This document shows, in pieces, positions 25,301 to 32,886 of a stretch of DNA of 38,107 bases; within the stretch, counting starts at the first letter, position 1, and every line of letters begins with the position of its first letter. The notes beneath the pieces were generated by a model. The model did no database searches, was not told the DNA's origin, and saw nothing but the letters and a program-made list of their open reading frames with translations. The translations under genes were made by a program, and so were the position numbers. The DNA is taken from the NCBI RefSeq assembly GCF_002195995.1, contig NZ_NHON01000055.1, positions 2,981-41,087 of the forward strand, given 5' to 3'. The DNA comes from Inquilinus limosus. GTDB lineage: Bacteria > Pseudomonadota > Alphaproteobacteria > DSM-16000 > Inquilinaceae.

Positions 25301-25921
25301 GCCCGCCTGGCCGGCGGCTGGGCCGAGGGGTGGGAGGCGCCGGCCCTGACCGCCCTGTCGCGCGCCCCGGTGCCCTGGGATGCCGGCGAGCTGTACCGGT
25401 ATCTGCGCACCGGCTACTCGGCGCTGCACGGTCCCGCCGGCGGGCCGATGGCGCCGGTGGTGGCGGAGCTGTCGGCCCTGCCCGATTCGGACATCCGTGC
25501 CATGGCGGCCTATCTCGCCTCGCTGAACCCGCCAGATTCGGGGGCGGAGGCGCGCTCTGCTCGGGCCGAAGCCGTCGCGGCGTCGACGGCCGAGCCCGTC
25601 GCCGCCAGCCCGGCCGCGCGGCTCTATGACGGCGCCTGCGCCGTCTGCCATGAGGGCGGCGAGCGGCCGGACCTGTTCGGCATCCGGCCGTCGCTGGCCT
25701 TCAACAGCAACCTGCACTCCGACCGGCCGGACAATCTGGTCCGGGTGATCCTGGATGGCGCCGCCGGCCCCGCGGCCGGGCTTCACGGCGCCATGCCGGC
25801 CTTCCGCGGGGCGCTGACCGACCGGCAGCTGGCCGACCTCGTCGCCTATCTGCGCGGCCGCTTCGCCGCCGGCCGGCCGGCCTGGCAGGACCTGGAGGAA
25901 ACTGTGCGGCGGCTGCGCTAA
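22367..25921 (+). CDS. nicB: Molybdopterin hydroxylase fused to triheme cytochrome c (NicB-like)
   Basis: 1184 residues, almost the same length as nicotinate dehydrogenase NicB of Pseudomonas putida as I recall it. The Mo-cofactor region fills residues 1-725 in the permuted order of IorB/NicB: GHVDLGQGIRTALTQIVAEEL near 46-66, an a/b-hammerhead near 180-300 (RVDIPAKVAGQAVF), GCYGRNCADDV near 382 and the catalytic Glu in GAGESASVPSAAAIANA near 690. A membrane segment (about 762-782, WLLGAGAVMAGAMAAAM) separates it from a cytochrome c part with three CXXCH sites at 814, 960 and 1091. It should hydroxylate an N-heterocycle such as nicotinate at C6 and pass electrons to the respiratory chain. Its stop overlaps the convergent LysE stop. 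Confidence 0.86.
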   Translation: MTPSALARLTAVELLEVADTLLVYRRAGDGVEPFICLSAADDIIGYCGHVDLGQGIRTALTQIVAEELDVPPGAVEMVLGDTARVPNQGPTIASDSIQHTAVPLRRAAAQARAALLARAAGRLGVPVADLRVEDGLIGTEGGNHRLAYGELLAGERIRLELDEGHPVKPVAEYRIVGRPQPRVDIPAKVAGQAVFVHDLRVDGMVHGRVVRPPYAGVDHGPFVGTSLVAVDEGSVAHLPGFIAVVAIGDFVGVVAEREEQAIAAAGALQVEWKPVPTLPDLDDLATALRANPSTPRRVEDRGDVEAALARSATRLTRRYVWPYQMHGSIGPSCAVADIGPGGARVWAGTQNPHPLRADIARLLDLPEAAVDLVRMEAAGCYGRNCADDVAADAALLSRAVGRPVRVQLTREQEHLWEPKGTAQLMEVDGGLDAAGDAIAYDYQSRYPSNGAPTLALLLTGKVPPVPQVVEMGDRTSIPPYDYANRRVTIHDMPPIVRASWLRGVSALPNTFAHESWIDEAAAAAQVDPVEYRLRYLRDPRARDLVEQTAAEAGWVPRTRWGTEGGEGDILRGRGFAYALYVHSKFPGYGAAWSAWVADVEVNRATGEVAVTRIVNGHDAGLMINPAGVQHQIHGNIVQSISRATREEVQFESGLPAVRDWGGYPIVGFPDVPPIHTLMVERPDQPPLGAGESASVPSAAAIANAIYDACGIRFREPPFTPEKVKEALAREGMLAPPPSAQASTPLAGLTAPPAPRRSGRGWKAWLLGAGAVMAGAMAAAMPWRPEIAPIARPDPSVYSAETIERGRQLAALGDCAVCHTGPDGVVNAGGHAMATPFGTVYSTNLTPDPETGVGAWSYPAFERAMRQGISRDGHHLYPAFPYPHFTRIADADMQALYAYLMAQPAVRSTPPKTALPFPMNLRPLVAGWNALFLRQGELQPEPAETAEWNRGRYLVEGLGHCSACHSPRNALGAEKGGEAARLAGGWAEGWEAPALTALSRAPVPWDAGELYRYLRTGYSALHGPAGGPMAPVVAELSALPDSDIRAMAAYLASLNPPDSGAEARSARAEAVAASTAEPVAASPAARLYDGACAVCHEGGERPDLFGIRPSLAFNSNLHSDRPDNLVRVILDGAAGPAAGLHGAMPAFRGALTDRQLADLVAYLRGRFAAGRPAWQDLEETVRRLR

Positions 25922-26544
25922 GTCGCCCGGTTCCAGGCGGCGGTGGCGAAGCCGGCGGCGACCAGCACCCCGGCGCCGGCGCGGTTGATCAGGCGCAGCA
26001 CCGACGGCCGGCCGATGGTGTCGCGCAGCCGGGCGCCGATCCAGGCATAGGCGGCGGCATTCAGCGCGGCGAGGGTGACGAAGGTCCCCTCCAGCACCGC
26101 CATCTGCGGCAGCAGCGGCGCCTCCGGATGCACGAATTGCGGCAGGAAGGCGACGAAGAACACGATGCTCTTCGGGTTCAGCGCCGTCACCGCGAAGGCA
26201 TGCAGCAGCATGGCGCGGGGCGAGCGTTCGGCCCCCGGTGCCACCAGCCCGTCCGCCGTGGGCGCGGCGCGCCACAGCTTGACACCGAGATAGACCAGAT
26301 AGGCGGCACCGATCCATTTCAGCACGGTGAAGGCGCCGGCCGAGGCCGCCAGCAGGGCGCCCAGCCCGAGCAGCGACAGGGTCATCGCCGTCAGGTCGCC
26401 CAGCGCCACGCCGGCGACGATCCACCAGGCATGCGACCGGCCGCGGCCCAGCGCGTAGGACAGCACCAGGGTGACGGTCGGGCCCGGGATGATCAGGACG
26501 ATGAAGGCGGCGAGCAGGAAGGCGAACCACAGGTCCAGCGACAT
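25918..26544 (-). CDS. LysE/RhtB-family amino acid exporter
   Basis: 208 residues with about six membrane helices. The N-terminus FIVLIIPGPTVTLVLSYALGRGRSHAWWIVAGVALGDL (about 14-51) is the LysE/RhtB signature, with the proline-rich IPGPT motif and G-D in helix 2; FAVTALNPKSIVFFVAFLPQFV (about 116-137) is the second conserved block. It should export an amino acid or derivative; the substrate is unknown. The stop overlaps the stop of the convergent nicB-like gene by three bases (CTAA), leaving no space for a terminator between them. Confidence 0.92.
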   Translation of the reverse strand: MSLDLWFAFLLAAFIVLIIPGPTVTLVLSYALGRGRSHAWWIVAGVALGDLTAMTLSLLGLGALLAASAGAFTVLKWIGAAYLVYLGVKLWRAAPTADGLVAPGAERSPRAMLLHAFAVTALNPKSIVFFVAFLPQFVHPEAPLLPQMAVLEGTFVTLAALNAAAYAWIGARLRDTIGRPSVLRLINRAGAGVLVAAGFATAAWNRAT

Positions 26545-26594
26545 GGCGACGGCTCCTCACGGCGAGCCGCCAGCAATCCATGGCGCCGGGGATT

Positions 26595-26627
26595 TGTCCA
26601 GCGGCGCGAGGACCGCGCCGCTGGACA
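26595..26627 (-). terminator. Strong hairpin after the S1/P1-like gene
   Basis: A 14 bp stem (TGTCCAGCGGCGCG with CGCGCCGCTGGACA, loop AGGAC) begins six bases beyond the stop of the nuclease-like gene. On the minus strand AAATC follows instead of a T-tract, so it may protect mRNA or act with Rho rather than terminate alone. Confidence 0.5.
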
Positions 26628-26633
26628 GGCCGT

Positions 26634-27671
26634 TCAGTCGTGCCAGAACGAGTCGCGGGTCACCTTCACCTTGCCGGATTCGATGTCCGAGACCTTGATC
26701 GCCGGATAGCCGACGGTCCAGTCGGCGCTGGACGTCCAGGCGTCGATCACCATGTCGCGCATCTCGGCCGCCCCGGCCGCGACGCGCTGGGTGACGAAGC
26801 CGACCGCCGCCGGCGCCGGGGTGGTGTAGTTGTTGCTGACGGGCGCCAGCTGATAGGTGCGCTCGACCGTGCCCAGCGTCGCCTGCAGATAGTCGTGCAC
26901 CCGCTGCTCGATCTGGCAGCCGCAGTCGCGATAGCGCGGCAGGGCGGCGCGGATCGCCCGCTCGGTAATGAAGCTCTTGACGAAGCTGCCCTCGAACGGC
27001 GCGTGGATCGGGGCGTTGGTGTAGTTGTTCGGGTTCGGGTAGTTGCCCCAGCCGTTGAAATGCACCGAGACATGCATCGGCTGGCTGCCGTCGGCCACGT
27101 AATGGCCCCAGACGCCGATGTCGCGCAGCAGCAGGCGGCGGCGCAGCTCCAGCTGCGTCTGGAAGAACTCGCGGTCGGCGCGGTTCGAGGCGGTGCGCAG
27201 GCCGACGGTCAGGGCGCGCATCCAGGCGAAGTCCATGCGGACCTGCTGCCAGCCGTCGATCATGCTGTAATACAGGTAGCCGGCGCCGTACTGGGTCTGG
27301 CCGCCGGCGCGCAGCGCGGTGTCGAAGTCGCGGCGCGACACCGGCATGGCATTGAAGTCGACGCCCCCCAGCACCTTGCCGGAATCGTCGATGTCGATGT
27401 AGTGGCCGGGGTCGCGCTCGAAATCATGGGTCTGGCCGGCGCCCTTGGAGACGTCGAGCTCGGCGTTCCATTCGGAGATCGCGGTGTCCGACTGCCAGCC
27501 CAGCATCGCCTTGATCTGCCAAGGCAGGTTCTCCGCGGCGACCTCGCCGATCGTGACATGGCCGGTGTGGCCCCAGGCCCAAGCTCGGTTCTCGGTGGCG
27601 ACCGCGGCCAGAATCAGGGCCGAGGCCAGACCGATGGCGCGCAGCGCGCGCCGCTTCCCGGTACGAATCAT
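26634..27671 (-). CDS. Secreted S1/P1 nuclease / zinc phospholipase C-like enzyme
   Basis: 345 residues from an ATG with a good SD (GGGGGACAGG); an ATG four codons upstream is weaker. The signal peptide should be cut in AWA/WGHTGH after residue 32, making Trp33 the mature N-terminus. In S1/P1 nucleases and B. cereus phospholipase C the free N-terminal Trp binds zinc, and the next ligand is five residues on, here His38. The block GHYVADGSQPMH gives His, Asp (+4) and His (+10) as in P1 His116/Asp120/His126, and His (+33) and Glu (+37) follow in PIHAPFEGS. The last ligand is Asp in P1 and Glu in phospholipase C. A trinuclear zinc phosphoesterase in the periplasm or outside is expected. The ~160 bp upstream hold an AT-rich promoter area (27790-27830). 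Confidence 0.85.
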   Translation of the reverse strand: MIRTGKRRALRAIGLASALILAAVATENRAWAWGHTGHVTIGEVAAENLPWQIKAMLGWQSDTAISEWNAELDVSKGAGQTHDFERDPGHYIDIDDSGKVLGGVDFNAMPVSRRDFDTALRAGGQTQYGAGYLYYSMIDGWQQVRMDFAWMRALTVGLRTASNRADREFFQTQLELRRRLLLRDIGVWGHYVADGSQPMHVSVHFNGWGNYPNPNNYTNAPIHAPFEGSFVKSFITERAIRAALPRYRDCGCQIEQRVHDYLQATLGTVERTYQLAPVSNNYTTPAPAAVGFVTQRVAAGAAEMRDMVIDAWTSSADWTVGYPAIKVSDIESGKVKVTRDSFWHD

Positions 27672-27830
27672 CCTGTCCCCCATGTTTGTTCCGATGGGTT
27701 TCGCCGAAGCGATGCGGCGAAATCAGGATGCTCCTAGCAGTGTTCGGGCGCGGGTCCCATGAAGGTTCGATGACGAATGCGGCGCCAAGATCTTGTGATG
27801 ATTTCCAGAATATGGATTTTAGGAAAAATT

Positions 27831-28622
27831 CTATTTGGAGTGGCTGACGAACCCTGGTCCGCCGAAGTTGAGCTGGGTGCCGACCGGGCGGAAGCCCAGC
27901 TTGGTGTAGAGCGGCTCGGCTCCCGCCGCGGCGGACAGCCAGACCAGCGCCTCGGTGCCGAGATAGGATTCGAGCAGGCGGCGGCACACCGCCTCGGCCA
28001 GGCCGCGGCGGCGGAAGGCCGGCCGGGTGCCCACCGCCGCCAGCTCGGCGGTGTCGCCGCCGATCAGCAGCAGGCCGCTGGCCGCCGGCACGCCGTCCAG
28101 CCGGGCCAGGGCCGCCTGCCGGCTGCCGCGGGCCAGGCCCTGCCGCAGCCGGATGCGGAAATCCGCCTCGCCGGCCTCGTCCAGAGGCTGGTCGAAGGCC
28201 TCGTGCTGGACCAGCATCAGCGCGTCGATCGCCGCCTCGTCCCCCGGCGCCAGCAGCCGGGCCGGCCCATTGGCGTCGGCGTCGCGGCCGGGGCGGTAGA
28301 CGTCGCGGTGCAGCAGCATCAGCGGCGCCTCCATCTCGCGCTCATAGCCCATGGCGTAGAGCGTCGGCGACAGGGCGGGGTGCAGCTCGCGGAAGAACTC
28401 GACCCGGAAGCGCCGGCCGGCGGCGTCGAAGGCCTGCTGCAGCTCGGCCACCGCCGGGCGCCAGTCCGGCGCTGGGGCGACCGGCACGGCAAAGCTCTGG
28501 ATCGGGTCGTCGCTGGCGTCGGACACGAACAGCGCGAAGGGGCCGATATCGGCGCGCTGCCGGCCCTCGGTCGCCGCCGCGAGGGTGTTGGGGACCAGGC
28601 GCTGCAGCAGCGCCCGGTTCAC
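27831..28622 (-). CDS. GNAT-family N-acetyltransferase
   Basis: 263 residues from a GTG 13 bases after the aminotransferase stop, so both are in one operon. The conserved GNAT core is in the C-terminal half: SGLLLIGGDTAELAAVGTRPAFRRRGLAEAVCRRLLE with the acetyl-CoA pyrophosphate loop RRRGLA, then the last strand region AEPLYTKLGFRPVG. The N-terminal half (about 1-140) is a diverged GNAT-like or partner domain. The substrate is unknown; coupling to an aminotransferase suggests an amino compound. The GGAGG before the GTG is only two bases away, so the exact start is not certain. Confidence 0.8.
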   Translation of the reverse strand: MNRALLQRLVPNTLAAATEGRQRADIGPFALFVSDASDDPIQSFAVPVAPAPDWRPAVAELQQAFDAAGRRFRVEFFRELHPALSPTLYAMGYEREMEAPLMLLHRDVYRPGRDADANGPARLLAPGDEAAIDALMLVQHEAFDQPLDEAGEADFRIRLRQGLARGSRQAALARLDGVPAASGLLLIGGDTAELAAVGTRPAFRRRGLAEAVCRRLLESYLGTEALVWLSAAAGAEPLYTKLGFRPVGTQLNFGGPGFVSHSK

Positions 28623-28635
28623 GGCCTCCCCCTGC

Positions 28636-29814
28636 TCACGACAGCGCGGGCAGCAGGCGGTCCATCGCGGTCTGCAACCGCTCGACCGATCCGGCGAAGC
28701 ACAGCCGCAGATGGCCCTCGCCGCCGGGCCCGAAGGCCGAGCCGGGGGCCAGGCCGACATTGGCCTCGTGCAGCAGGCGCAGCGCCAGGGCCCTGCTGTC
28801 CGGCTCGCCCTCGACCCGGAAGAACAGGTAGAAGGCGCCGTCCGGCCGGGTCAGCCGGACCCGCGGCGATTCGGACAGGCGGCCGATCACCAGGTCGCGC
28901 GCCGCGCGGCAACGGTCCACTTGGCTCCGGATGAACGGCTCGCCCTGCTCGATCGCGGCGACCCCGCCATGCTGCAGGAAGGTCGGCACGCCCGAGGTGT
29001 TGAACTGCTGCAGGTTCTCATAGACCTGCCCCAGCTCCTCCGACGCCACCACCCAGCCCATGCGCCAGCCGGTCATCGCCCAGTTCTTGGAGAAGGTGTT
29101 GACCACCACCAGCCGGTCCTCCGGCGCGGCGATCGCCAGGAAGGACGGCGCCACCGGGCGATCATAGACGAAGCGGGCATAGACCTCGTCGGCGACGATC
29201 CAGATGCCGCGGGCGCGGCAGAATTCCAGGATCGCCTTCTGCTCGTCGGCGGTCAGGGTCCAGCCGGTCGGGTTGCCCGGGCTGTTCAGGAACAGGGCGC
29301 GGGTGCGCGGGCCGCAGGCGGCGAACAGCCGGTCCAAATCCAGCCGCCAGCGGCCGTTCTCGACCCCGATCGGAACCGGCACGGTGCGGCCGCCGGCGAT
29401 CTCGACGGCGCTGAAGATGTTCGGCCAGACCGGGACGGGCATCACCACCTCGTCGCCGGCCGAGACCAGGGCCTGCATGGTCATCATGATCGCCTGCATG
29501 CCGCCGACGGTCACATAGATCCGGCCCACGGGCACGGTGGCGCCGGCGATCCGGCCGACATAGCCGGCCAGGGCCTCGCGCAGCGGCGGGATGCCACGCT
29601 GCCAGGTGTAGAAGGTCTGGCCCTCGGCCAGGGCCCGGTTCGCCGCCTCGGCGATGAAGGCCGGCGTCGGCTGGTCGCCCTCGCCGACCCACAGCGGGAT
29701 CAGGTCGGGCTTGCCGCGCCCGGCATTGACCACCTCGACGATGCCGCTCTCGGGCAGCCGCGCGATGTCGGGGCGGATGCCGCCCAGAAGACCCGCTGCC
29801 ATATGTCCGTCCAC
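28636..29814 (-). CDS. Class I PLP-dependent aminotransferase
   Basis: 392 residues from a GTG that has GAGAGG five bases upstream; an ATG four codons inside is the alternative. Fold type I signs: PLP lysine Lys243 in NTFSKNWAMTGWRMGW, substrate Asn181 in SPGNPTG, Asp209 and Tyr212 in VADEVYARF, and Arg near the C-terminus (HLRLCFAGSVERL). The opening GIRPDIARLPESGIVEVVN is typical of an alphaproteobacterial aspartate/aromatic-type branch annotated as pyridoxal-dependent aminotransferase. The substrate cannot be told. It heads an operon with the GNAT gene. Confidence 0.9.
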   Translation of the reverse strand: MDGHMAAGLLGGIRPDIARLPESGIVEVVNAGRGKPDLIPLWVGEGDQPTPAFIAEAANRALAEGQTFYTWQRGIPPLREALAGYVGRIAGATVPVGRIYVTVGGMQAIMMTMQALVSAGDEVVMPVPVWPNIFSAVEIAGGRTVPVPIGVENGRWRLDLDRLFAACGPRTRALFLNSPGNPTGWTLTADEQKAILEFCRARGIWIVADEVYARFVYDRPVAPSFLAIAAPEDRLVVVNTFSKNWAMTGWRMGWVVASEELGQVYENLQQFNTSGVPTFLQHGGVAAIEQGEPFIRSQVDRCRAARDLVIGRLSESPRVRLTRPDGAFYLFFRVEGEPDSRALALRLLHEANVGLAPGSAFGPGGEGHLRLCFAGSVERLQTAMDRLLPALS

Positions 29815-30148
29815 GCTGACCTCTCCCGTCTTTGCGGCGGAGGGTAGCAAGACGGGGCGGCGGGCGTCATGTGCGGCCCGCGCATGGGCGTCGCGCGATG
29901 CAAGCGGGCGGCGAGGGAGCGGCAGGACAATTTCCAGGGAACCGATCGGGGCGCTCGCCGTTAGGAAGCCTGAGGCCCCAACGGCGCTGGTTCGTGAGCG
30001 GCTTCGGTCGCCCGTCAGTGGCGGGCCTCGGCGGCTCCGGCGGATCCCTCCCCGCCGCAGCCGTGCGATGCAGGACCCCGTGACCGGATCCCCCCTCCGG
30101 GTCACGGGCGGCGGCGGGGTATTATCGCCCCGCCGCCGGCCTGCCTCA
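29815..30148. promoter_or_regulatory. Gene-free region upstream of the aminotransferase gene
   Basis: About 330 bp with no credible gene, holding the aminotransferase promoter. The only structure seen is an inverted repeat CCCGTGACC (30077-30085) and GGTCACGGG (30100-30108) with a 14-base loop. The region then runs into palindromic repeat copy B. Confidence 0.5.
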
Positions 30149-30290
30149 GAGACCCTTCGGAAAGGCGCTGGCGCGGCCGCCTGATGGCGGCTTCTGCGCT
30201 TCCGGTGCTCACGGACTTGAACGTCCGCTGCGCTCCGGGTCTCGACGCCACCACCAGCCGACTCACGCCAGCGCCTTTCCGAAGGGTCTC
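30149..30290. repeat. ~142 bp palindromic intergenic repeat, copy B
   Basis: The terminal arms 30149-30173 and 30266-30290 are perfectly complementary over 25 bases. The centre is a CGGAC-TTGAAC-GTCCG hairpin flanked by CTTCCGGTGCTCACG and CTGCGCTCCGG, as in copy A at 13400-13545. Compared with copy A, arm sequences differ but each copy pairs with itself, and the central stem shows a compensatory C-G to G-C change. The element abuts the usg stop codon exactly. Confidence 0.85.
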
Positions 30291-30554
30291 TCAGTGGAGA
30301 TAGAGCTCGGCGGCGCAGTTCCGCAGTTCGCTCGGCTTGATCAGGCCGGTGGAGGCGAGCCGGACCGAATGCAGCCGGCCTTCGATGTTGTGGCTCCAGA
30401 AATCCAGGAACCGGTGCAGCTCCGGATAGCGCGGCGCCAGGTCCAGCTTCTGCCAGACGAAGCTCTGCAGCAGGTCCGGGTGGTCGGGCAGATGGTACAG
30501 GATCTCCGCCGTGGTCAGGCGGTAGCCCTGCAGCTGACGTTCCAGATCGGTCAT
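30291..30554 (-). CDS. usg: Usg family protein
   Basis: 87 residues, the normal length. The conserved body LERQLQGYRLTTAEILYHLPDHPDLLQSFVWQ, DLAPRYPELHRFLDFW and GRLHSVRLASTGLIKPSE is that of the alphaproteobacterial Usg protein, first named for a gene upstream of trp genes. Its function is unknown; it is small, soluble and helical. Here no trp genes are near. Its stop touches the palindromic repeat. It is divergent from the GFA-family gene with 159 bp of comparatively AT-rich DNA between. Confidence 0.93.
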   Translation of the reverse strand: MTDLERQLQGYRLTTAEILYHLPDHPDLLQSFVWQKLDLAPRYPELHRFLDFWSHNIEGRLHSVRLASTGLIKPSELRNCAAELYLH

Positions 30555-30713
30555 TCCTTCGCCATCCCTTCGCGCATGGCCGGCTTCAGTGCCCGGTCTA
30601 TGAAGGAAATGTGATGTGGATTTCCGGCTCGCACAAGGGTATATGTAAGAAAATCAATATCTTAGCAGCAGTCCGGCAGGAGTGCTGCCAGAACGGCGGC
30701 GAGGGGGCGGCGG

Positions 30714-31103
30714 ATGATCGACGGGTCCTGCCATTGCGGCACGGTGCGGTTCCGGCTGGATGCAGCGATCGCGGAGCTCACCACCTGCGACTGCTCGCTG
30801 TGCGCCCGCAGGAATGCGGTGATGGCCAAGGTGCCGGAGGAGGCGCTGACGATCCTGGCCGGCGAGGCGGCGCTGACCCTCTATCAATGGAACACGCGCC
30901 GGGCGAAGCACTATTTCTGCAACCGCTGCGGCATCTATGTGTTCCACCGCAAGCGCGCGGCGCCCGACCATTTCGGCGTCAATGTGTTCTGCCTGCACGG
31001 CTTCGACCCGGCCTCCGTGCCGGTCCGCGCCACCGAAGGCAAGGGCATGAGCGTCGAGGACCCGGCGGCGCGGCCGGACTGGCCGGGGCCGCGCCCGGGC
31101 TGA
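30714..31103 (+). CDS. GFA-family (glutathione-dependent formaldehyde-activating-like) zinc protein
   Basis: 129 residues. The zinc ligands of the GFA fold are all present: Cys6 and Cys8 (SCHCG) with Cys69 and Cys72 (CNRCG) for the structural site, and Cys25, Cys27, Cys30 (CDCSLC) for the second site. In true Gfa the second zinc binds glutathione; many relatives are of unknown function, and catalysis of formaldehyde addition is disputed even for Gfa. A purine-rich stretch (GGCGAGGGGGCGGCGG) precedes the ATG. It stands alone and converges with the GntR gene. The upstream region contains GCAGCA/TGCTGC arms (30665-30688). Confidence 0.9.
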   Translation: MIDGSCHCGTVRFRLDAAIAELTTCDCSLCARRNAVMAKVPEEALTILAGEAALTLYQWNTRRAKHYFCNRCGIYVFHRKRAAPDHFGVNVFCLHGFDPASVPVRATEGKGMSVEDPAARPDWPGPRPG

Positions 31104-31110
31104 GCCACCC

Positions 31111-31791
31111 TCAGGCGAACAGGTCGCGGTGCTCGCGCTGCACCGTCGGCAGGGCTCGCAGGATCTCCGACAGATGGGCCCGCAGCGCCGCCTCGGCGCC
31201 GTCCGGGTCGCGGCGGTCGATCGCCGCCAGGATCAGGCGGTGCTGCTCGATCAGCCCGGGCAGGGACGAGGCCGAGGGCAGCGTCAGGTGGCAGACGCGG
31301 TCCATATGCGCCTTCAGATCCTCGATCACGGTCCAGGCCGACGGGCAGCCGGCGCCTTCGGCGATCGCGGCGTGGAAGGCCTCGTCGGCGCGCTGGAACT
31401 CGTAATGCTCGCCGGCCGCGGCCGCCAGCTCCTGCGCCTCAAGATGGAAGTCGATGCGGGTGCGCACCCGGGCGTCGAACCGCTCGCAGGCCCGCCGCAC
31501 CACCGCGCTCTCCAGCGATTCGCGGACGAAGCGCGCCTCCAGCATCCGCTCGACCGAGATCTTGACCACGAAGGTGCCGCGCCGCGGCAGCACCTCGACC
31601 AGGCCGGAGCGGGCGAGGGCGATGAACGCCTCGCGCACCGGCTGACGCGACACGCCGTAGCGGACGGCGATCTCCTGCTCCGACAGCGGCACGCCGGGCT
31701 TCATCGCCAGGGTGACGATGGCCTTGCGGATCTCCAGCTCGATCGTCCGGGCGATGCTGGTGGTCTGGTCGAGGAGGTCGAGGGGCGCCAT
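31111..31791 (-). CDS. GntR-family regulator with FCD domain
   Basis: 226 residues. The winged HTH covers about 10-75 (PLSEQEIAVRYGVSRQPVREAFIALARSGLVEVLPRRGTFV), followed by the all-helical FCD effector domain (about 85-215) with the metal-site pattern DEAFHAAIA, EQHRLILAAI and AALRAHLSE (Asp and three His). FCD regulators bind carboxylates or sugar acids. It is divergent from the TRAP transporter genes over 113 bp that contain three phased repeats, so it is almost surely their regulator and probably autoregulated. A sugar acid such as a uronate is a reasonable inducer guess from the pairing of GntR/FCD with DctP. Confidence 0.92.
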   Translation of the reverse strand: MAPLDLLDQTTSIARTIELEIRKAIVTLAMKPGVPLSEQEIAVRYGVSRQPVREAFIALARSGLVEVLPRRGTFVVKISVERMLEARFVRESLESAVVRRACERFDARVRTRIDFHLEAQELAAAAGEHYEFQRADEAFHAAIAEGAGCPSAWTVIEDLKAHMDRVCHLTLPSASSLPGLIEQHRLILAAIDRRDPDGAEAALRAHLSEILRALPTVQREHRDLFA

Positions 31792-31828
31792 GCGCTCAGG
31801 CTCGCAAGGGATATTGCATCAGGTCAAG

Positions 31829-31880
31829 TACCATACTAGGCTCCTGCTTACCATACTAGTCGGCGGCCTGATCATACCAG
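31829..31880. promoter_or_regulatory. Three phased repeats, candidate GntR operators
   Basis: TACCATACTAG occurs at 31829-31839 and exactly again at 31849-31859, 20 bases apart; a third, degenerate copy (TCATACCAG) lies at 31872-31880, 21 bases on. The spacing of two helical turns puts all three on one face of the DNA. They lie between the GntR gene and dctP, starting ~40 bp from the GntR start. Confidence 0.7.
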
Positions 31881-31904
31881 GCCGATCAAAGGGGAGGCGT
31901 TTCC

Positions 31905-32873
31905 GTGAAATCCATTGCGGCTTTGGTCCTGGGGGCGGCGCTGTCGCTGGCCGCCCTTCCGGCTTCGGCGCAGACGCTGCGTTCGGCCGACATCCATCCC
32001 GACGGCTATCCGACGGTCGAGGCGGTCAAGTATCTCGGCGATCTGATGGACCAGCGCACCGGCGGCCGGATCAAGATCCAGGTGTTCAACAACGCCCAGC
32101 TCGGCGCCGAGAAGGACACGATCGAGCAGACCCGGTTCGGCGTGATCGACATGAACCGGGTGAACACGGCGCCGTTCAACAACCTGGTGCCGGAGACGCA
32201 GGTGCTGGGCCTGCCGTTCCTGTTCCGCTCGGTCGACCATATGCACAAGGTGCTGGACGGCCCGATCGGCGACGGCATCCTGAAGGCGTTCGAGCCGCAC
32301 GGCCTGGTCGGCCTGGCCTTCTACGATTCCGGTGCGCGGTCCTTCTACACCACCAAGACGGCGATCCATTCGATCGAGGACATGAAGGGGCTGAAGCTCC
32401 GGGTCCAGCAATCCGACCTGTGGATCGCGATGATGCAGGCCCTCGGCGCCAACCCGACGCCGATGGCCTATGGCGAGGTCTATTCGGCGCTGGAGACCGG
32501 CGTCGTCGACGGCGCCGAGAACAACTGGCCGTCCTACGAATCGTCGCGCCATTTCGAGGTGGCGAAGCACTACACCCTGACCGAGCATTCGCTGGCGCCC
32601 GAGGTGCTGGTGATCTCCAAGATCTCCTGGGACAAGCTGTCGCCCGACGACCAGGCGACGCTGCGCCAGGCGGCCAAGGACTCGGTGGTCAAGATGCGCG
32701 AGCTGTGGACCGCACGCGAGAAGGCGTCGGAGGAGAAGGTGCGCGCCGGCGGCGGCGAGATCATCACCGTCGACAAGGCGCCCTTCATCGCCGCGATGGG
32801 GCCGGTCTACGACAAGTTCGTCACCAGCCCCGAGATGAAGTCGCTGGTCGAGCGCATCCGCGCGGTGCAGTGA
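31905..32873 (+). CDS. dctP: TRAP transporter solute-binding protein DctP
   Basis: 322 residues from a GTG with a strong SD (GGGGAGG, about 8 bases away). The signal peptide ([22 protein letters not shown]) is cut before QT near residue 22. The DctP fold has the carboxylate-binding Arg166 in [20 protein letters not shown] (143-150), and the conserved [22 protein letters not shown] (190-211). It binds an organic or sugar acid in the periplasm and hands it to DctQM. It is the first gene of the operon, followed by a hairpin with a T-tract before dctQ, so it should be made in excess over the membrane subunits. The GntR/FCD gene divergent from it is the likely regulator. Confidence 0.94.
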   Translation: MKSIAALVLGAALSLAALPASAQTLRSADIHPDGYPTVEAVKYLGDLMDQRTGGRIKIQVFNNAQLGAEKDTIEQTRFGVIDMNRVNTAPFNNLVPETQVLGLPFLFRSVDHMHKVLDGPIGDGILKAFEPHGLVGLAFYDSGARSFYTTKTAIHSIEDMKGLKLRVQQSDLWIAMMQALGANPTPMAYGEVYSALETGVVDGAENNWPSYESSRHFEVAKHYTLTEHSLAPEVLVISKISWDKLSPDDQATLRQAAKDSVVKMRELWTAREKASEEKVRAGGGEIITVDKAPFIAAMGPVYDKFVTSPEMKSLVERIRAVQ

Positions 32874-32886
32874 CGCCGTGACGCCC

